Positions 18,027 to 26,400 of a stretch of 64,000 nt of DNA are shown piece after piece. Where the stretch lies: contig JAFXXU010000031.1 in NCBI GenBank assembly GCA_017542125.1, positions 1 through 64,000 of the forward strand, given 5' to 3'. Under the pieces are notes generated by a model. It was not told the DNA's origin, searched no databases, and saw only the letters and a program-made list of their open reading frames with translations. Positions within the stretch are counted from its first letter, which is position 1. Each line of letters begins with the position of its first letter. A program made the position numbers and the translations under genes. Source of the DNA: Ruminococcus sp. (GTDB lineage Bacteria > Bacillota > Clostridia > Oscillospirales > Ruminococcaceae).

Positions 18027-18821
18027 CTAACCTGCCTTAGTGAAATAATCGTCCCCTACATCGACACCGATATTGCAGGAATAGACTACCTCTATAACGT
18101 CGCCGCTCTTTACAGTAACCTGAGAGGTGCTTAGCTGCGGGAACTTACCGTTAACCGAATACATCCACCCCGACAGATTGCCTGCATCGAACTCATAAAG
18201 ATTTGCTATGCCCTCGATATACCGGTTATTGGTCATAGCTATATTCGAGCTTTCCATCGGAATACCGTTTTTGCGGCAGATCTCTGAGATAAGATCAAAC
18301 ACAGTCTCACCCTCTCTGATCTCTACCTCGCTGCGGGGGAAAATGATACCGTCCTTAGGAATGACGTCTATCACTCCTGCGCGGAGCTTGTCCAGATTGT
18401 CGAATACTGTGGCGCAGGAGATCATAAATGTGCAGGTCTCAGCCTTGACAGGCGGCTCCGTGACCTTTTCCGTGGTCGTTACCGTCTCTGTACGGGTGAC
18501 GGTCTCGGTCTGTGTTGCCTTTTGCTCGGATACAGAGGTCTGAGTTTCCGGCGGAGCAGTTTCGGTCGGCACAGATGTTTCTGAGGGCGCCTCAGTAACG
18601 GCAGACGTATCCGGAGGGGCAGTAACGCTCTCCGGAACAGTCTGCTCTGTCAGGGGTATTGACGTAACAACAGCCGTTAAAGTGACCGTAGTTGTCTGTG
18701 TTGTTTCAGGAGTCTTATCGGAAGTAACATCGCTGCCCGAAAAGTATGCAGCCGTCAGCGCACCGGCGATAATGACTACCGCCAGCGCAGACTTTATCAG
18801 CTTTTTGAGCTTCTCGGACAT
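18027..18821 (-). CDS. Membrane-anchored DUF4430 (transcobalamin C-terminal-like) protein
   Basis: The 264-residue protein has a short basic N-terminus and one hydrophobic segment (about 9-28), then a Thr/Pro/Glu/Val-rich linker of about 100 residues that would span the wall. The C-terminal 125 residues match the DUF4430 pattern: ETVFDLISEICRKNG, a central GWMYSVNGKFP and the closing VKSGDVIEVVYS. DUF4430 shares its fold with the beta domain of transcobalamin and intrinsic factor, where it covers one face of vitamin B12. No lipobox is visible, so the hydrophobic segment probably stays as an anchor. Ligand capture close to the ECF transporter is my inference. Confidence 0.82.
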   Translation of the reverse strand: MSEKLKKLIKSALAVVIIAGALTAAYFSGSDVTSDKTPETTQTTTVTLTAVVTSIPLTEQTVPESVTAPPDTSAVTEAPSETSVPTETAPPETQTSVSEQKATQTETVTRTETVTTTEKVTEPPVKAETCTFMISCATVFDNLDKLRAGVIDVIPKDGIIFPRSEVEIREGETVFDLISEICRKNGIPMESSNIAMTNNRYIEGIANLYEFDAGNLSGWMYSVNGKFPQLSTSQVTVKSGDVIEVVYSCNIGVDVGDDYFTKAG

Positions 18822-18840
18822 AGGATGCCTCCGTTATTAC

Positions 18841-20739
18841 TTATTTTCTCTTTCTGCTTGCTGCAGCTGCTGCTCCGGCAAGAAGTATCATTACCATACC
18901 TGCTGCCGCACCTGTAGGAGGATTGGAGCCCTCTTCCTCGGTGTAAGGAACCAGCTTATCAGCAGTGAAATCATATATAGCAGACATATTGTTGGTGAGC
19001 CTGTAATAAGAGGTCAGCGCCAGGAATGCCTGCTCTGTGGACATCGAATCAGCTGTGCCGCCCTTAAGATGTGCGAACTCGCCGCTGCCGAGATAGTATG
19101 CAGCTATGCCGTCCATAAGCGAAACGCCGTTCTTAATGAAGCGCTCATCCTCGGCACCGTTGATGCCTGCGGAGGAAAGAGCGATCATTACCTGTGCGGT
19201 AGACTCACAGTTGCCGTAGGAACCGTCCTCGCCCTGCTTGGAGGAGAGCCATTCAACAGCCTTTGCAACAGCATCGGCAGTCGACTCATCTCCGGCAAGT
19301 GCGGTGATGCACATAGCAGTGATATCAACGTCCTCGGTCTGACCGTCAAAGGAGAATGCGCCGCTTTCGAGCTGTGCATCAAGAAGGTCGGCAGTATGTA
19401 CTCCCTCGGCGCCTACTCCGGTAAGAGCGATATTAGCCCAGATGTCACCGGTTATGCCCTGGATGGATGTGAAGTCCTCATCCTTTACAGCCGTGAGCAT
19501 ATCGGTTCCTGCATACTTAGTGGGGTCATAGCCCAGAGCAGCCGCAGCAACGGACTCCTTTGAGTTCTCGGTAGAACGTCTGTCGTTGAGCTTGCCGTCC
19601 TTGGCGGTCTTTGCATATTCGGCAAGAGCCTTGGCGAATGCAGCCTTGCTCTTTTCGGAGAGCTTGCCTGCTCTTGCAAGGCCTATCATTTTCCACTCCG
19701 CACCGATGGCGGGTTCTGTCTCGGAAAGCTTCTCGGCAGTTTCCTCAAACATCTTGTTGAAGGAAGCGTCTACTTCTTTCTTTTTCAGCTCTTTGAGCTT
19801 TGCAACAGCCGCTTCCAGAACATCGGCGTTGCCTACGAGCTGCTTCTGAGTATCGTTCAGCCTGAGATAAGCGGTCTCAGCATCGGTGACAGTCTTCTCA
19901 TTCTCGAGAGTTACCTCTCCGATAGCGTCGATCAGTTCTTCGACTTCCTTTGCAGCAACGAGAGCATCACCGGTGATATCCGAAACAATATTCAGAGTAT
20001 AAACGGTCTCGGTCTGGCCGTAGTTCGTCGAAGGCCATGCGGGATCTCCGCAGCCGATTATGAGCTTATCGCCGTCTACTACTTCAATAGCATCGCCCCG
20101 TCTGTAATCAGCCGAGGACTCAGGAGCGTATTCATTCTTGTATGTTCTTACCTGGAAATTCTTGTTCAAAGCTGTGGGCAGAACGCTTACCTCGGAAACA
20201 CCTGAAAGGGTGAGAGTGTACTCTGTCACCTCGGGGGAGAACTCCTTGTCAAGAGTACCGGCCGAAACAGTAAGAGCTGAAAGCGAGGTATCGGTGCCGA
20301 GCCAGTCGCTGCCTATATCGGAGCCCCAGTCCAGAGTGTACTGAACGTCGATGACATCTCCTGCGGTAACGCCGCCGTTGGCAACGGTATAACTTGAAGC
20401 GACCTCCGTAGTGAACCAATCGTTGAGGGTCAGCATCCAGGAGCCGTTCAGGTCAGCAACGGTGTCAAAACCGCCCCAGGAAGACAGTTCATATGTCTTG
20501 CCCTCAGCAGTAAGCGCATCGCAGACTACGGTGAGCATATCGGAGTCTGCCTTGAGGGGCACCTCTGTTTCGATAAGCACGCCCGACCAGGCTGCACCCT
20601 TATCCTTTGACAGTGTGTTGTTTTCCACGATGACCTTAACGGTCGCCGCCTCTGTGTCGGCAGCAAAAGCAGCAGCGGGCAGTACGCCCAATGCCAGCAG
20701 AGCTGCAGCCGATACCGAGATGATTCTTTTTGCGATCAT
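18841..20739 (-). CDS. Wall-anchored DUF4430 plus alpha-toroid (transcobalamin-like) surface protein
   Basis: The 632-residue protein has a signal peptide (1-26), a DUF4430 domain (about 30-150, containing GSWMLTLNDWF), a cadherin-like beta domain (about 155-255, opening LSALTVSAGTLDKEFSPEV), a helical FIVAR-like linker (about 260-330) and a C-terminal alpha-alpha barrel (about 335-600) with squalene-cyclase-like repeats such as QGEDGSYG. The end is NPPTG followed by a hydrophobic helix and RKRK, a sortase-type signal of the NPxTG kind. Animal transcobalamin and intrinsic factor combine the same two folds, barrel first and beta domain second; here the order is reversed. I infer corrinoid capture at the cell surface. 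The gene overlaps its upstream neighbour by four bases (ATGA). Confidence 0.82.
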   Translation of the reverse strand: MIAKRIISVSAAALLALGVLPAAAFAADTEAATVKVIVENNTLSKDKGAAWSGVLIETEVPLKADSDMLTVVCDALTAEGKTYELSSWGGFDTVADLNGSWMLTLNDWFTTEVASSYTVANGGVTAGDVIDVQYTLDWGSDIGSDWLGTDTSLSALTVSAGTLDKEFSPEVTEYTLTLSGVSEVSVLPTALNKNFQVRTYKNEYAPESSADYRRGDAIEVVDGDKLIIGCGDPAWPSTNYGQTETVYTLNIVSDITGDALVAAKEVEELIDAIGEVTLENEKTVTDAETAYLRLNDTQKQLVGNADVLEAAVAKLKELKKKEVDASFNKMFEETAEKLSETEPAIGAEWKMIGLARAGKLSEKSKAAFAKALAEYAKTAKDGKLNDRRSTENSKESVAAAALGYDPTKYAGTDMLTAVKDEDFTSIQGITGDIWANIALTGVGAEGVHTADLLDAQLESGAFSFDGQTEDVDITAMCITALAGDESTADAVAKAVEWLSSKQGEDGSYGNCESTAQVMIALSSAGINGAEDERFIKNGVSLMDGIAAYYLGSGEFAHLKGGTADSMSTEQAFLALTSYYRLTNNMSAIYDFTADKLVPYTEEEGSNPPTGAAAGMVMILLAGAAAAASRKRK

Positions 20740-21008
20740 GATTCTTCCTCCGTCTTTAAAGATTTTTTCAGGAGCTTTCTACGTTCTGCCGCACGCCTGC
20801 GCTTCTGCTTGCTGAGCAATGCCGCAGGAGGCTTTACCGCCTCTTTGAGACCTGCCTTTTCAAGCGCCCTGGGAAAAGGCCCCAGCTTCTGCTTGATAAA
20901 GCAGACTTCTTCAGGAGTAAAATCGCTGCGCTTGGGCAGCCTCCCCAGCTCTGCCTGCTTGCTTATAAGGAGTGTGAGCGCGCGCTTAAGCTTGTCATCT
21001 TCAGCCAC
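20736..21008 (-). CDS. Small basic protein with an HNH-repeat-like motif
   Basis: This 90-residue protein is the first gene behind the riboswitch. It starts with GTG after a GGGGGGAT ribosome site. The middle (LGRLPKRSDFTPEEV to ALEKAGLKE) resembles the homing-endonuclease-associated helical repeat found in small DNA-binding proteins, though only one copy is present and no nuclease motif is seen. The C-terminal third is very basic (KQKRRRAAERRK). It overlaps the surface-protein start by four bases. Function unknown; a regulator of the operon or an RNA/DNA-binding protein is possible. Confidence 0.65.
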   Translation of the reverse strand: MAEDDKLKRALTLLISKQAELGRLPKRSDFTPEEVCFIKQKLGPFPRALEKAGLKEAVKPPAALLSKQKRRRAAERRKLLKKSLKTEEES

Positions 21009-21042
21009 GGCTTATCCCCCCTCTACAGACATTCGGCACAAC

Positions 21043-21070
21043 AAAAAAGCTCCCTCCGTCCCAAACGGAG
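21043..21070 (-). terminator. Terminator between cobalamin riboswitch and first gene
   Basis: A 6-base stem with a 5-base loop (21054-21070) is followed on the minus strand by GGAG and then six T. It lies 35 bases before the GTG of the 90-residue protein and after the aptamer, which suits transcription attenuation by the riboswitch. The stem alone is modest, and GGAG adjoining it may extend it. Confidence 0.6.
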
Positions 21071-21221
21071 AAAGCACAGCAAAACAAACCGTATCGCCTG
21101 CATTTGTTTTTGGGTACAGCAAAGCTGAGCCCTGCAAATTCATCGGGCAAAACAGTTTATTGGCTGCACTTCTTCTTGTCCAAGACGGCGATACCGTTCA
21201 AGCCCGTTTAAAAGACGGACC

Positions 21222-21320
21222 AAGCCTGCGGGAGTATTCTGACTTTGACAGTAATGACAGTTGTGACGGGATCCCACCGCGCTTCCCAATTACAGACCCT
21301 TTCGGGACGACCGCAGACTT
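21222..21320 (-). promoter_or_regulatory. Cobalamin (short AdoCbl-type) riboswitch
   Basis: Read on the minus strand, the element contains GGGAAGCGCGGTG, then ACAACTGTCATTACTGT and the AGTCAGAATACTC box, all close to conserved segments of B12-sensing aptamers. The outer P1 stem is present: AAGTCTGCGG at the 5' end pairs with CCGCAGGCTT at the 3' end, with one G-U pair. It lacks the long P7-P10 insert of the classic class, so I place it with the compact variants. It lies 18 bases after the promoter -10 box, upstream of the ECF/DUF4430 operon, with a terminator downstream. Cobalamin would be expected to reduce expression. Confidence 0.82.
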
Positions 21321-21338
21321 ATATTCGGTTGTACTTTC

Positions 21339-21367
21339 AGTATATTACAGATTTCGTCAATTGTCAA
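21339..21367 (-). promoter_or_regulatory. Promoter of the cobalamin riboswitch and ECF operon
   Basis: A consensus TTGACA (21362-21367) and TATACT (21339-21344) are 17 bases apart. The -35 box begins inside the U-tract of the upstream GH3 terminator, so the two units are packed without spacer. Confidence 0.8.
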
Positions 21368-21370
21368 GAG

Positions 21371-21408
21371 AAAAGCTCCCCGGTGCCGAAAATAGCACCG
21401 GGGAGCTT
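21371..21408 (-). terminator. Terminator of the first GH3 gene
   Basis: A 14-base perfect stem (21373-21386 with 21395-21408) with an 8-base loop is followed on the minus strand by TTCTC. The stem begins a few bases after the GH3 stop codon. Confidence 0.85.
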
Positions 21409-21412
21409 AGTA

Positions 21413-23656
21413 TTATTTGTTTGCTGCTTCGTTGAGCCTTTCGACCAGCTTCTCAAAGAAAGCGCGGTCAAAGCGGGACTCGTCGCTGAACCCCACAACT
21501 GCTCTGAGAGCGAGCTCTCCTGAGATATTCTCGCAGATGTCCTTGACTCTCTGCTCGTTATTGTCGCACTTGCCGTCAGGGTCGGTATTCCTGATAAGCT
21601 CCTCAACGATCTCCTTAAGACCGGATACCTGCCTTATATCGCTGAAATTGCTGTTGACCGTGAAATGCACAGGCAGCTTCTTGCCTGTATTTACATATAC
21701 GGTATCTTTAAGCCTGATATCGCGGGAGGATGCGCCGATCAGTATATCGTATGCGCCGTACTCCACATACCAATCCTCGATTGCAGGCTCATAATAAGCG
21801 AATGCGCGGGAATCCAGCCTGAACACTACCTTCTTGCTCTCGCCCGGCTTAAGGAAGACCTTCTCGAAACCCTTGAGCTCCTTTACAGGTCTGATGACTG
21901 AGCTCTCGCGGTCGGAGACATAGAGCTGGACTGCCTCTTTACCCTCACACTTGCCGGTATTAGTGATTGTGACCTCAACGGAGAGCGTCTTGCTGTCATC
22001 AAGCTCGGTATGGGAAAGGCGCAGATCCGAATACTCAAAGGTGGTATAGCTGAGTCCGAAGCCGAAGGGGAACAGGGGCTCCAGTTCCTTCTTATCGTAG
22101 TAACGGTAGCCGACAAAGAGATCCTCGGCATAATTCACCTCATCGCCCACACCCGGGAAGTTAAGGAAAGAGGGGTTATCCCGGAGCTTCTTGGGGAAGG
22201 TCTCAGCCAGCTTGCCGCTGGGGTTTACCTTTCCGAACAGTACATCGCAGACCGCTCCGCCTGAGCCGTCGCCGCAGAGATAGGCTTCAAGTATGGCAGA
22301 GACCTTATCGGCAAAGGGCATCTCGATGGGAGCACCGTTATGCAGAACTACTGCTATATTTTTATTTACCTTGCAGATCTCGTCGATAAGCTGCAGCTGG
22401 CACTCGGGCATCCTCATATGGGTGCGGTCAAAGCCCTCAGACTCAAAAGCATCGGGCAGACCGGCAAAAATAACAACGGTATCAGCAGCCTTTGCGGTCT
22501 CTATGGCCTCGGCAAGGAGCTTATCGTCAGTCCTGTCCTCATCGGTGACATAGCCCTGGGCATATGATACCTCGGCATACTCCTTAACGCATTTAACAGC
22601 TGAATCCACAACAGGAGAATTGATATGGGAGCTTCCGCCACCCTGGAACCGTGGCTTATCCGCAAACTGACCGATGAATGCCAGCTTCTTCTTGGCATTG
22701 AGTGGCAGCAGACCGCCCTCGTTTTTCAGGAGGACGATACACTCCGAAGCAAGACGTCTGGCAAGCTCGTGATCCTTTTCTTTATTCCAGACGGTATCAG
22801 GTCTGGAACCCTCCTGGGCTCTTTCAATAAGCTCAAGAACACGCCTTGCGCAGGCATCCACCTCTTCCATCGAGAGCTCACCGCTGTTGACGGCGTCAAC
22901 GATGCGCTTGTCGTTCTTGCCCATGCTGGCGGGCATTTCAAGATCAAGGCCGGCTCTTACGCCTTCTACTCTGTCATCGACAGCGCCCCAGTCGCTCATT
23001 ACAAGACCGTCAAAGCCCCACTCGTCCCGGAGGACATTGGTGAGCAGCCACTTGTTCTGAGAGGAATGAACTCCGTTGATCCTGTTATAGGAGCACATTA
23101 CCGTCCAGGGCTTGCTTTCCTTTATAACAGTCTCAAAGGGCGCGAGATAGATCTCGCGGAGGGCTCTATCGCTGATCTTAGCTGAGACAGAGAATCGTCT
23201 GGTCTCCTGATTGTTGGCGGCAAAGTGCTTGATGCAGGCGCCTACGCCCTTGCTCTGCACACCCTTGATATGAGCTGAAGCCATCTGCCCTGCCAGATAG
23301 GGATCCTCGGAGAAATACTCAAAGTTGCGTCCGCAGAGAGGCGAGCGCTTGATATTGCAGCCGGGGCCGAGGATAACAGCGATCTGCTCGCTCTGGCATT
23401 CATTGCCTATGGCCTTGCCAAGCTCTTCAAGCAGACCTCTGTCGAATGAGCAGGCTGAGGCGGAGGCTGTGGGGAAGCAGACTGCCTCGATAGTCTCCCA
23501 GCCGATATTCTTTCTTAGTCCGTGAGGGCCGTCAGAGACCATTATCTGCTCCAGATCAAGCCTTTCAACTGCCTTGGTATGCCAGAAATCCGCACCGGAA
23601 CAAAGGGATGCTTTTTCCTCCAGGGTCATTTCCGACAGTATCCTATCAATATTCAT
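21413..23656 (-). CDS. Glycoside hydrolase family 3 beta-glucosidase-like enzyme
   Basis: The 747-residue enzyme has the standard three-part GH3 layout: an N-terminal TIM-type barrel with the nucleophile aspartate in GLVMSDWGAVDDR near residue 220, an alpha/beta sandwich domain with the NxxGxxxPL-like GGLLPLNAKKK start near residue 315, and a C-terminal fibronectin-III-like domain. There is no signal peptide, so it acts inside the cell, presumably on imported beta-linked oligosaccharides. The -10 TATAAT upstream (23697-23702) lacks a clear -35 box, which hints at an activator. Exact sugar specificity cannot be read from the sequence. Confidence 0.92.
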   Translation of the reverse strand: MNIDRILSEMTLEEKASLCSGADFWHTKAVERLDLEQIMVSDGPHGLRKNIGWETIEAVCFPTASASACSFDRGLLEELGKAIGNECQSEQIAVILGPGCNIKRSPLCGRNFEYFSEDPYLAGQMASAHIKGVQSKGVGACIKHFAANNQETRRFSVSAKISDRALREIYLAPFETVIKESKPWTVMCSYNRINGVHSSQNKWLLTNVLRDEWGFDGLVMSDWGAVDDRVEGVRAGLDLEMPASMGKNDKRIVDAVNSGELSMEEVDACARRVLELIERAQEGSRPDTVWNKEKDHELARRLASECIVLLKNEGGLLPLNAKKKLAFIGQFADKPRFQGGGSSHINSPVVDSAVKCVKEYAEVSYAQGYVTDEDRTDDKLLAEAIETAKAADTVVIFAGLPDAFESEGFDRTHMRMPECQLQLIDEICKVNKNIAVVLHNGAPIEMPFADKVSAILEAYLCGDGSGGAVCDVLFGKVNPSGKLAETFPKKLRDNPSFLNFPGVGDEVNYAEDLFVGYRYYDKKELEPLFPFGFGLSYTTFEYSDLRLSHTELDDSKTLSVEVTITNTGKCEGKEAVQLYVSDRESSVIRPVKELKGFEKVFLKPGESKKVVFRLDSRAFAYYEPAIEDWYVEYGAYDILIGASSRDIRLKDTVYVNTGKKLPVHFTVNSNFSDIRQVSGLKEIVEELIRNTDPDGKCDNNEQRVKDICENISGELALRAVVGFSDESRFDRAFFEKLVERLNEAANK

Positions 23657-23769
23657 AGTTTTTTAACTCCCTTCGGGTTATTTATAGTACAAATTCATTA
23701 TAGCATATCAATTATCAAAAAGCTAGTACATTTAGAATTATTTTTATGAAAAATTCTATACTCAAAAGC

Positions 23770-23798
23770 TTGAAATCGATTGAATTATGTGATATAAT
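23770..23798 (+). promoter_or_regulatory. Promoter of the CapA-like lipoprotein gene
   Basis: TTGAAA (23770-23775) and TATAAT (23793-23798) have a 17-base spacer. The start codon follows at 23844. Confidence 0.75.
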
Positions 23799-23843
23799 AT
23801 TTATTTGTGGAACAGTTTGAGTTTCTATGAAAGGAAGGAACAA

Positions 23844-25262
23844 ATGAACAAAAAGCTTAAAAAGAAGCTGTCGGTGATAGCTGCGGCCACTGCTGCTGCG
23901 GTAATACTTGCCTCCTGCGGCACACCGATAATCGATACAGACAAGGTGGGGGACACTAATCTGAGTGTTCTCAGCAGGCTTGACAGGGATTCCTCGGCTG
24001 AAGAAAAGCATACAGAGGCTCCCGAGAGCAAGTCCGAGCCGGTAGAGACCGCCGAAAGCAAGGATGATCCCTCCACAAGTGAGGATATCCCCGACACCAG
24101 CAGCTCCGAGCCCGATGAGAGCAAGAGCGAGCCTGCCGAGAGCAGCCTGGTACAGACAGACAGCAGCATACCCGTCCGCGAGGATAACGGAACCGGCAAG
24201 GTAAAGGCTCACCTGGTATGCGCTGGCGATAACCTCATCCACGATAACATCTATGTCGATGCCCAGAACCCTGACGGGACATATGATTTCTCAAAGTGCT
24301 ATGCACCCTGCAAGAAGCTTATGGAGGGAGCCGATGTTGCGATACTCAATCAGGAGACGCTGGTAAACGATGCCTTCGCGCCCTCGACTTTCCCACTCTT
24401 CTCGACGCCTACGGCCTGCGGCGATGCAGTAGTTGACTTCGGCTTCAACGTTATCTCCATGAGCAACAACCACGTTCTCGACAAGGGATCGGCAGGACTT
24501 ATCAGCTCCCTTGATTACTGGGACACCAAGGATGTTGTTCACTACGGAGCTTACCGCTCCACCGAGGACTCGGAGAACATCAGAACGATGACCGTCAACA
24601 ATATCACATTTGCGTTCCTCGGGTATATGGAGCACACCAACGGCCTGTCTCTGAACCCAGGCGAACCCGGTAAGGTCATACTGCTCTCCGATGAAGACAC
24701 TATCAGAAGGCAGATAGAGTACGCTGACAAGATCGCCGATGTAGTAGTGGTTTCCTGCCATTACGGCACCGAGATCATGAACGAGCTCAACGCTCAGCAG
24801 CTCACACTTACTCCCAAGCTTGTATCCTGGGGCGCCGATCTTATAATCGGTACTCAGGCTCACGCTCTTTCGACCTGCGGTTATCTTGACAAGCCGGACG
24901 GCGGTCAGGCTTTTGTTTACTACGGTCTGGGCAATTTCCTGAACACCATGTACGATGCCGACAACCCTGACGGTCACTACGGCAAGTCTCTGGTAGGTAT
25001 TTTCGGATCCCTGGATGTTGTCAAGGACTACGACAACAACAAGAAGATAACCTTTGAGAACGTAAAGGCTATCCCCGTTATCTCTCACTACGAGGGCGAG
25101 ACCTGGACATCTATGTGGTACAACTGCCGCATCTATCCCTACGCCGACTACACCGACGATCTGCTTGCAAAGCATATGATGCACTGGAGAAGCGGTGTCG
25201 GGCGCAGCGATTTCAACAGATGTATCTCATACATTCCCAAGGAATTCTTAGCCTGGGAATAA
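23844..25262 (+). CDS. CapA-family (PGA_cap) lipoprotein
   Basis: The 472-residue lipoprotein starts at ATG 23844 after GGAAGGAAC; the frame opens 39 bases earlier without a ribosome site. A signal peptide ends in the lipobox ILASC. A low-complexity linker rich in Glu, Ser, Pro and Lys (about 45-115) precedes a CapA domain of about 330 residues, a calcineurin-like metallophosphoesterase fold with GDNLIHD, SMSNNHVLDKG and SCHYGTE. CapA proteins take part in poly-gamma-glutamate capsule handling, but no capB or capC is nearby, so the role may differ. It stands alone between its own promoter and terminator. Confidence 0.87.
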   Translation: MNKKLKKKLSVIAAATAAAVILASCGTPIIDTDKVGDTNLSVLSRLDRDSSAEEKHTEAPESKSEPVETAESKDDPSTSEDIPDTSSSEPDESKSEPAESSLVQTDSSIPVREDNGTGKVKAHLVCAGDNLIHDNIYVDAQNPDGTYDFSKCYAPCKKLMEGADVAILNQETLVNDAFAPSTFPLFSTPTACGDAVVDFGFNVISMSNNHVLDKGSAGLISSLDYWDTKDVVHYGAYRSTEDSENIRTMTVNNITFAFLGYMEHTNGLSLNPGEPGKVILLSDEDTIRRQIEYADKIADVVVVSCHYGTEIMNELNAQQLTLTPKLVSWGADLIIGTQAHALSTCGYLDKPDGGQAFVYYGLGNFLNTMYDADNPDGHYGKSLVGIFGSLDVVKDYDNNKKITFENVKAIPVISHYEGETWTSMWYNCRIYPYADYTDDLLAKHMMHWRSGVGRSDFNRCISYIPKEFLAWE

Positions 25263-25278
25263 TATTTCAGAGCACAGC

Positions 25279-25311
25279 GGCTCCCGTCAGAAGATGACGG
25301 GAGCCTTTTTC
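25279..25311 (+). terminator. Terminator after the CapA-like gene
   Basis: A perfect 11-base stem (25279-25289 with 25295-25305) has a 5-base loop and is followed by T5. Confidence 0.88.
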
Positions 25312-25343
25312 TATCGCCGCAATAATTGTTAATAGAATACCCG

Positions 25344-25372
25344 TTGACATTTTTCGCGGCAGAAGGTATAAT
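25344..25372 (+). promoter_or_regulatory. Promoter of nadA
   Basis: TTGACA (25344-25349) and TATAAT (25367-25372) match the consensus exactly, with a 17-base spacer. Confidence 0.85.
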
Positions 25373-25422
25373 AAATATGTATAGGCATTGCCGTAAAACT
25401 CACGATTCGGAGGGTGTCAGGT

Positions 25423-26352
25423 ATGATAAAGGATATACAGCAGGAGATACTCAGGCTCAAAGCAGAGAACGACGTATGTATTCTTGCCCACAGCTATCAG
25501 GCTCACGAGATCCTGGAGGTGGCTGATTTTACGGGAGACAGCTACAAGCTGAGCGTTGACGCCTCCAAGGTGACTAACAAGAACATCCTGTTCTGCGGCG
25601 TTCATTTTATGGCTGAGACCGCCAAGATGCTCTCGCCTGACAAGAGGGTATATCTTGCAAATCCCATTGCCGGCTGCCCAATGGCGGAGCAGATGGATCC
25701 CGAGATGATCTCTAAGATCAAGGAGAAGGAACCCGGCAGAAAGGTCGTAGCCTACATAAACACCACGGCAGCACTTAAGACGGTCTGCGATGTATGCGTA
25801 ACATCTGCCTCGGCTGTAAAGATAGTCAAGGCGATGGAGGACAAGAAGCTGCTGTTCATCCCCGACTGCAATCTCGGCTCTTATGTTCAGAAGCAATGCC
25901 CGGACAAGGACATTATGCTGCTAAACGGCGGCTGCCCTGTACACGCGGCGGTCACAGCCGAAGAAGCCCGCGAAGCCAAAGCTTTGCACCCCGATGCTCC
26001 GCTGCTGGTTCATCCCGAATGCAAACCGGCTGTTGTAGAGCTTGCTGATCATGTCGGTTCCACCAGCGGGATAGTCAAGTTTGCAAAGGAGTCCTCTGCG
26101 AAGGAGTTCATCATCGGAACTGAGATAAGCATAGCTGAGCATTTACAGTACGAATGCCCCGACAAGAGATTTTACATTCTTTCCAAAAAGATCATATGCC
26201 CGAATATGAAGCTGACGACGCTTATGGATGCCTACAACAGCCTGGTTTCCATCTCTAGGGATGACGGTGAGGCTTGCGAGATACTTATGGATGATGAGCT
26301 TATTGCTAAGGCCAGAGTCTGTATTGACGAGATGCTGCGTTTGGGCGGCTAG
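25423..26352 (+). CDS. nadA: Quinolinate synthase A
   Basis: NadA condenses iminoaspartate with dihydroxyacetone phosphate to quinolinate, using a 4Fe-4S cluster, in de novo NAD synthesis. The 309-residue protein has the substrate-binding AHSYQAHE near the N-terminus and the expected cluster cysteines in FCGVHFMAE, DVCVTSASA and KIICPNMK. ATG 25423 lies eight bases after GGAGGG; a GTG nine bases earlier falls inside that site. No nadB or nadC adjoins it, but nadE lies 2.7 kb downstream on the same strand with its own promoter. Confidence 0.95.
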   Translation: MIKDIQQEILRLKAENDVCILAHSYQAHEILEVADFTGDSYKLSVDASKVTNKNILFCGVHFMAETAKMLSPDKRVYLANPIAGCPMAEQMDPEMISKIKEKEPGRKVVAYINTTAALKTVCDVCVTSASAVKIVKAMEDKKLLFIPDCNLGSYVQKQCPDKDIMLLNGGCPVHAAVTAEEAREAKALHPDAPLLVHPECKPAVVELADHVGSTSGIVKFAKESSAKEFIIGTEISIAEHLQYECPDKRFYILSKKIICPNMKLTTLMDAYNSLVSISRDDGEACEILMDDELIAKARVCIDEMLRLGG

Positions 26353-26400
26353 CACCCGCCCAAACTCCGCCCAAACAGAAAAAAATATCCTACCTGCAAT

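Noticed and set aside
26339-26365. Inverted repeat TTTGGGCGG at the nadA stop, possible terminator
   Set aside because: No T-run follows on either strand, so I could not support it as an intrinsic terminator.
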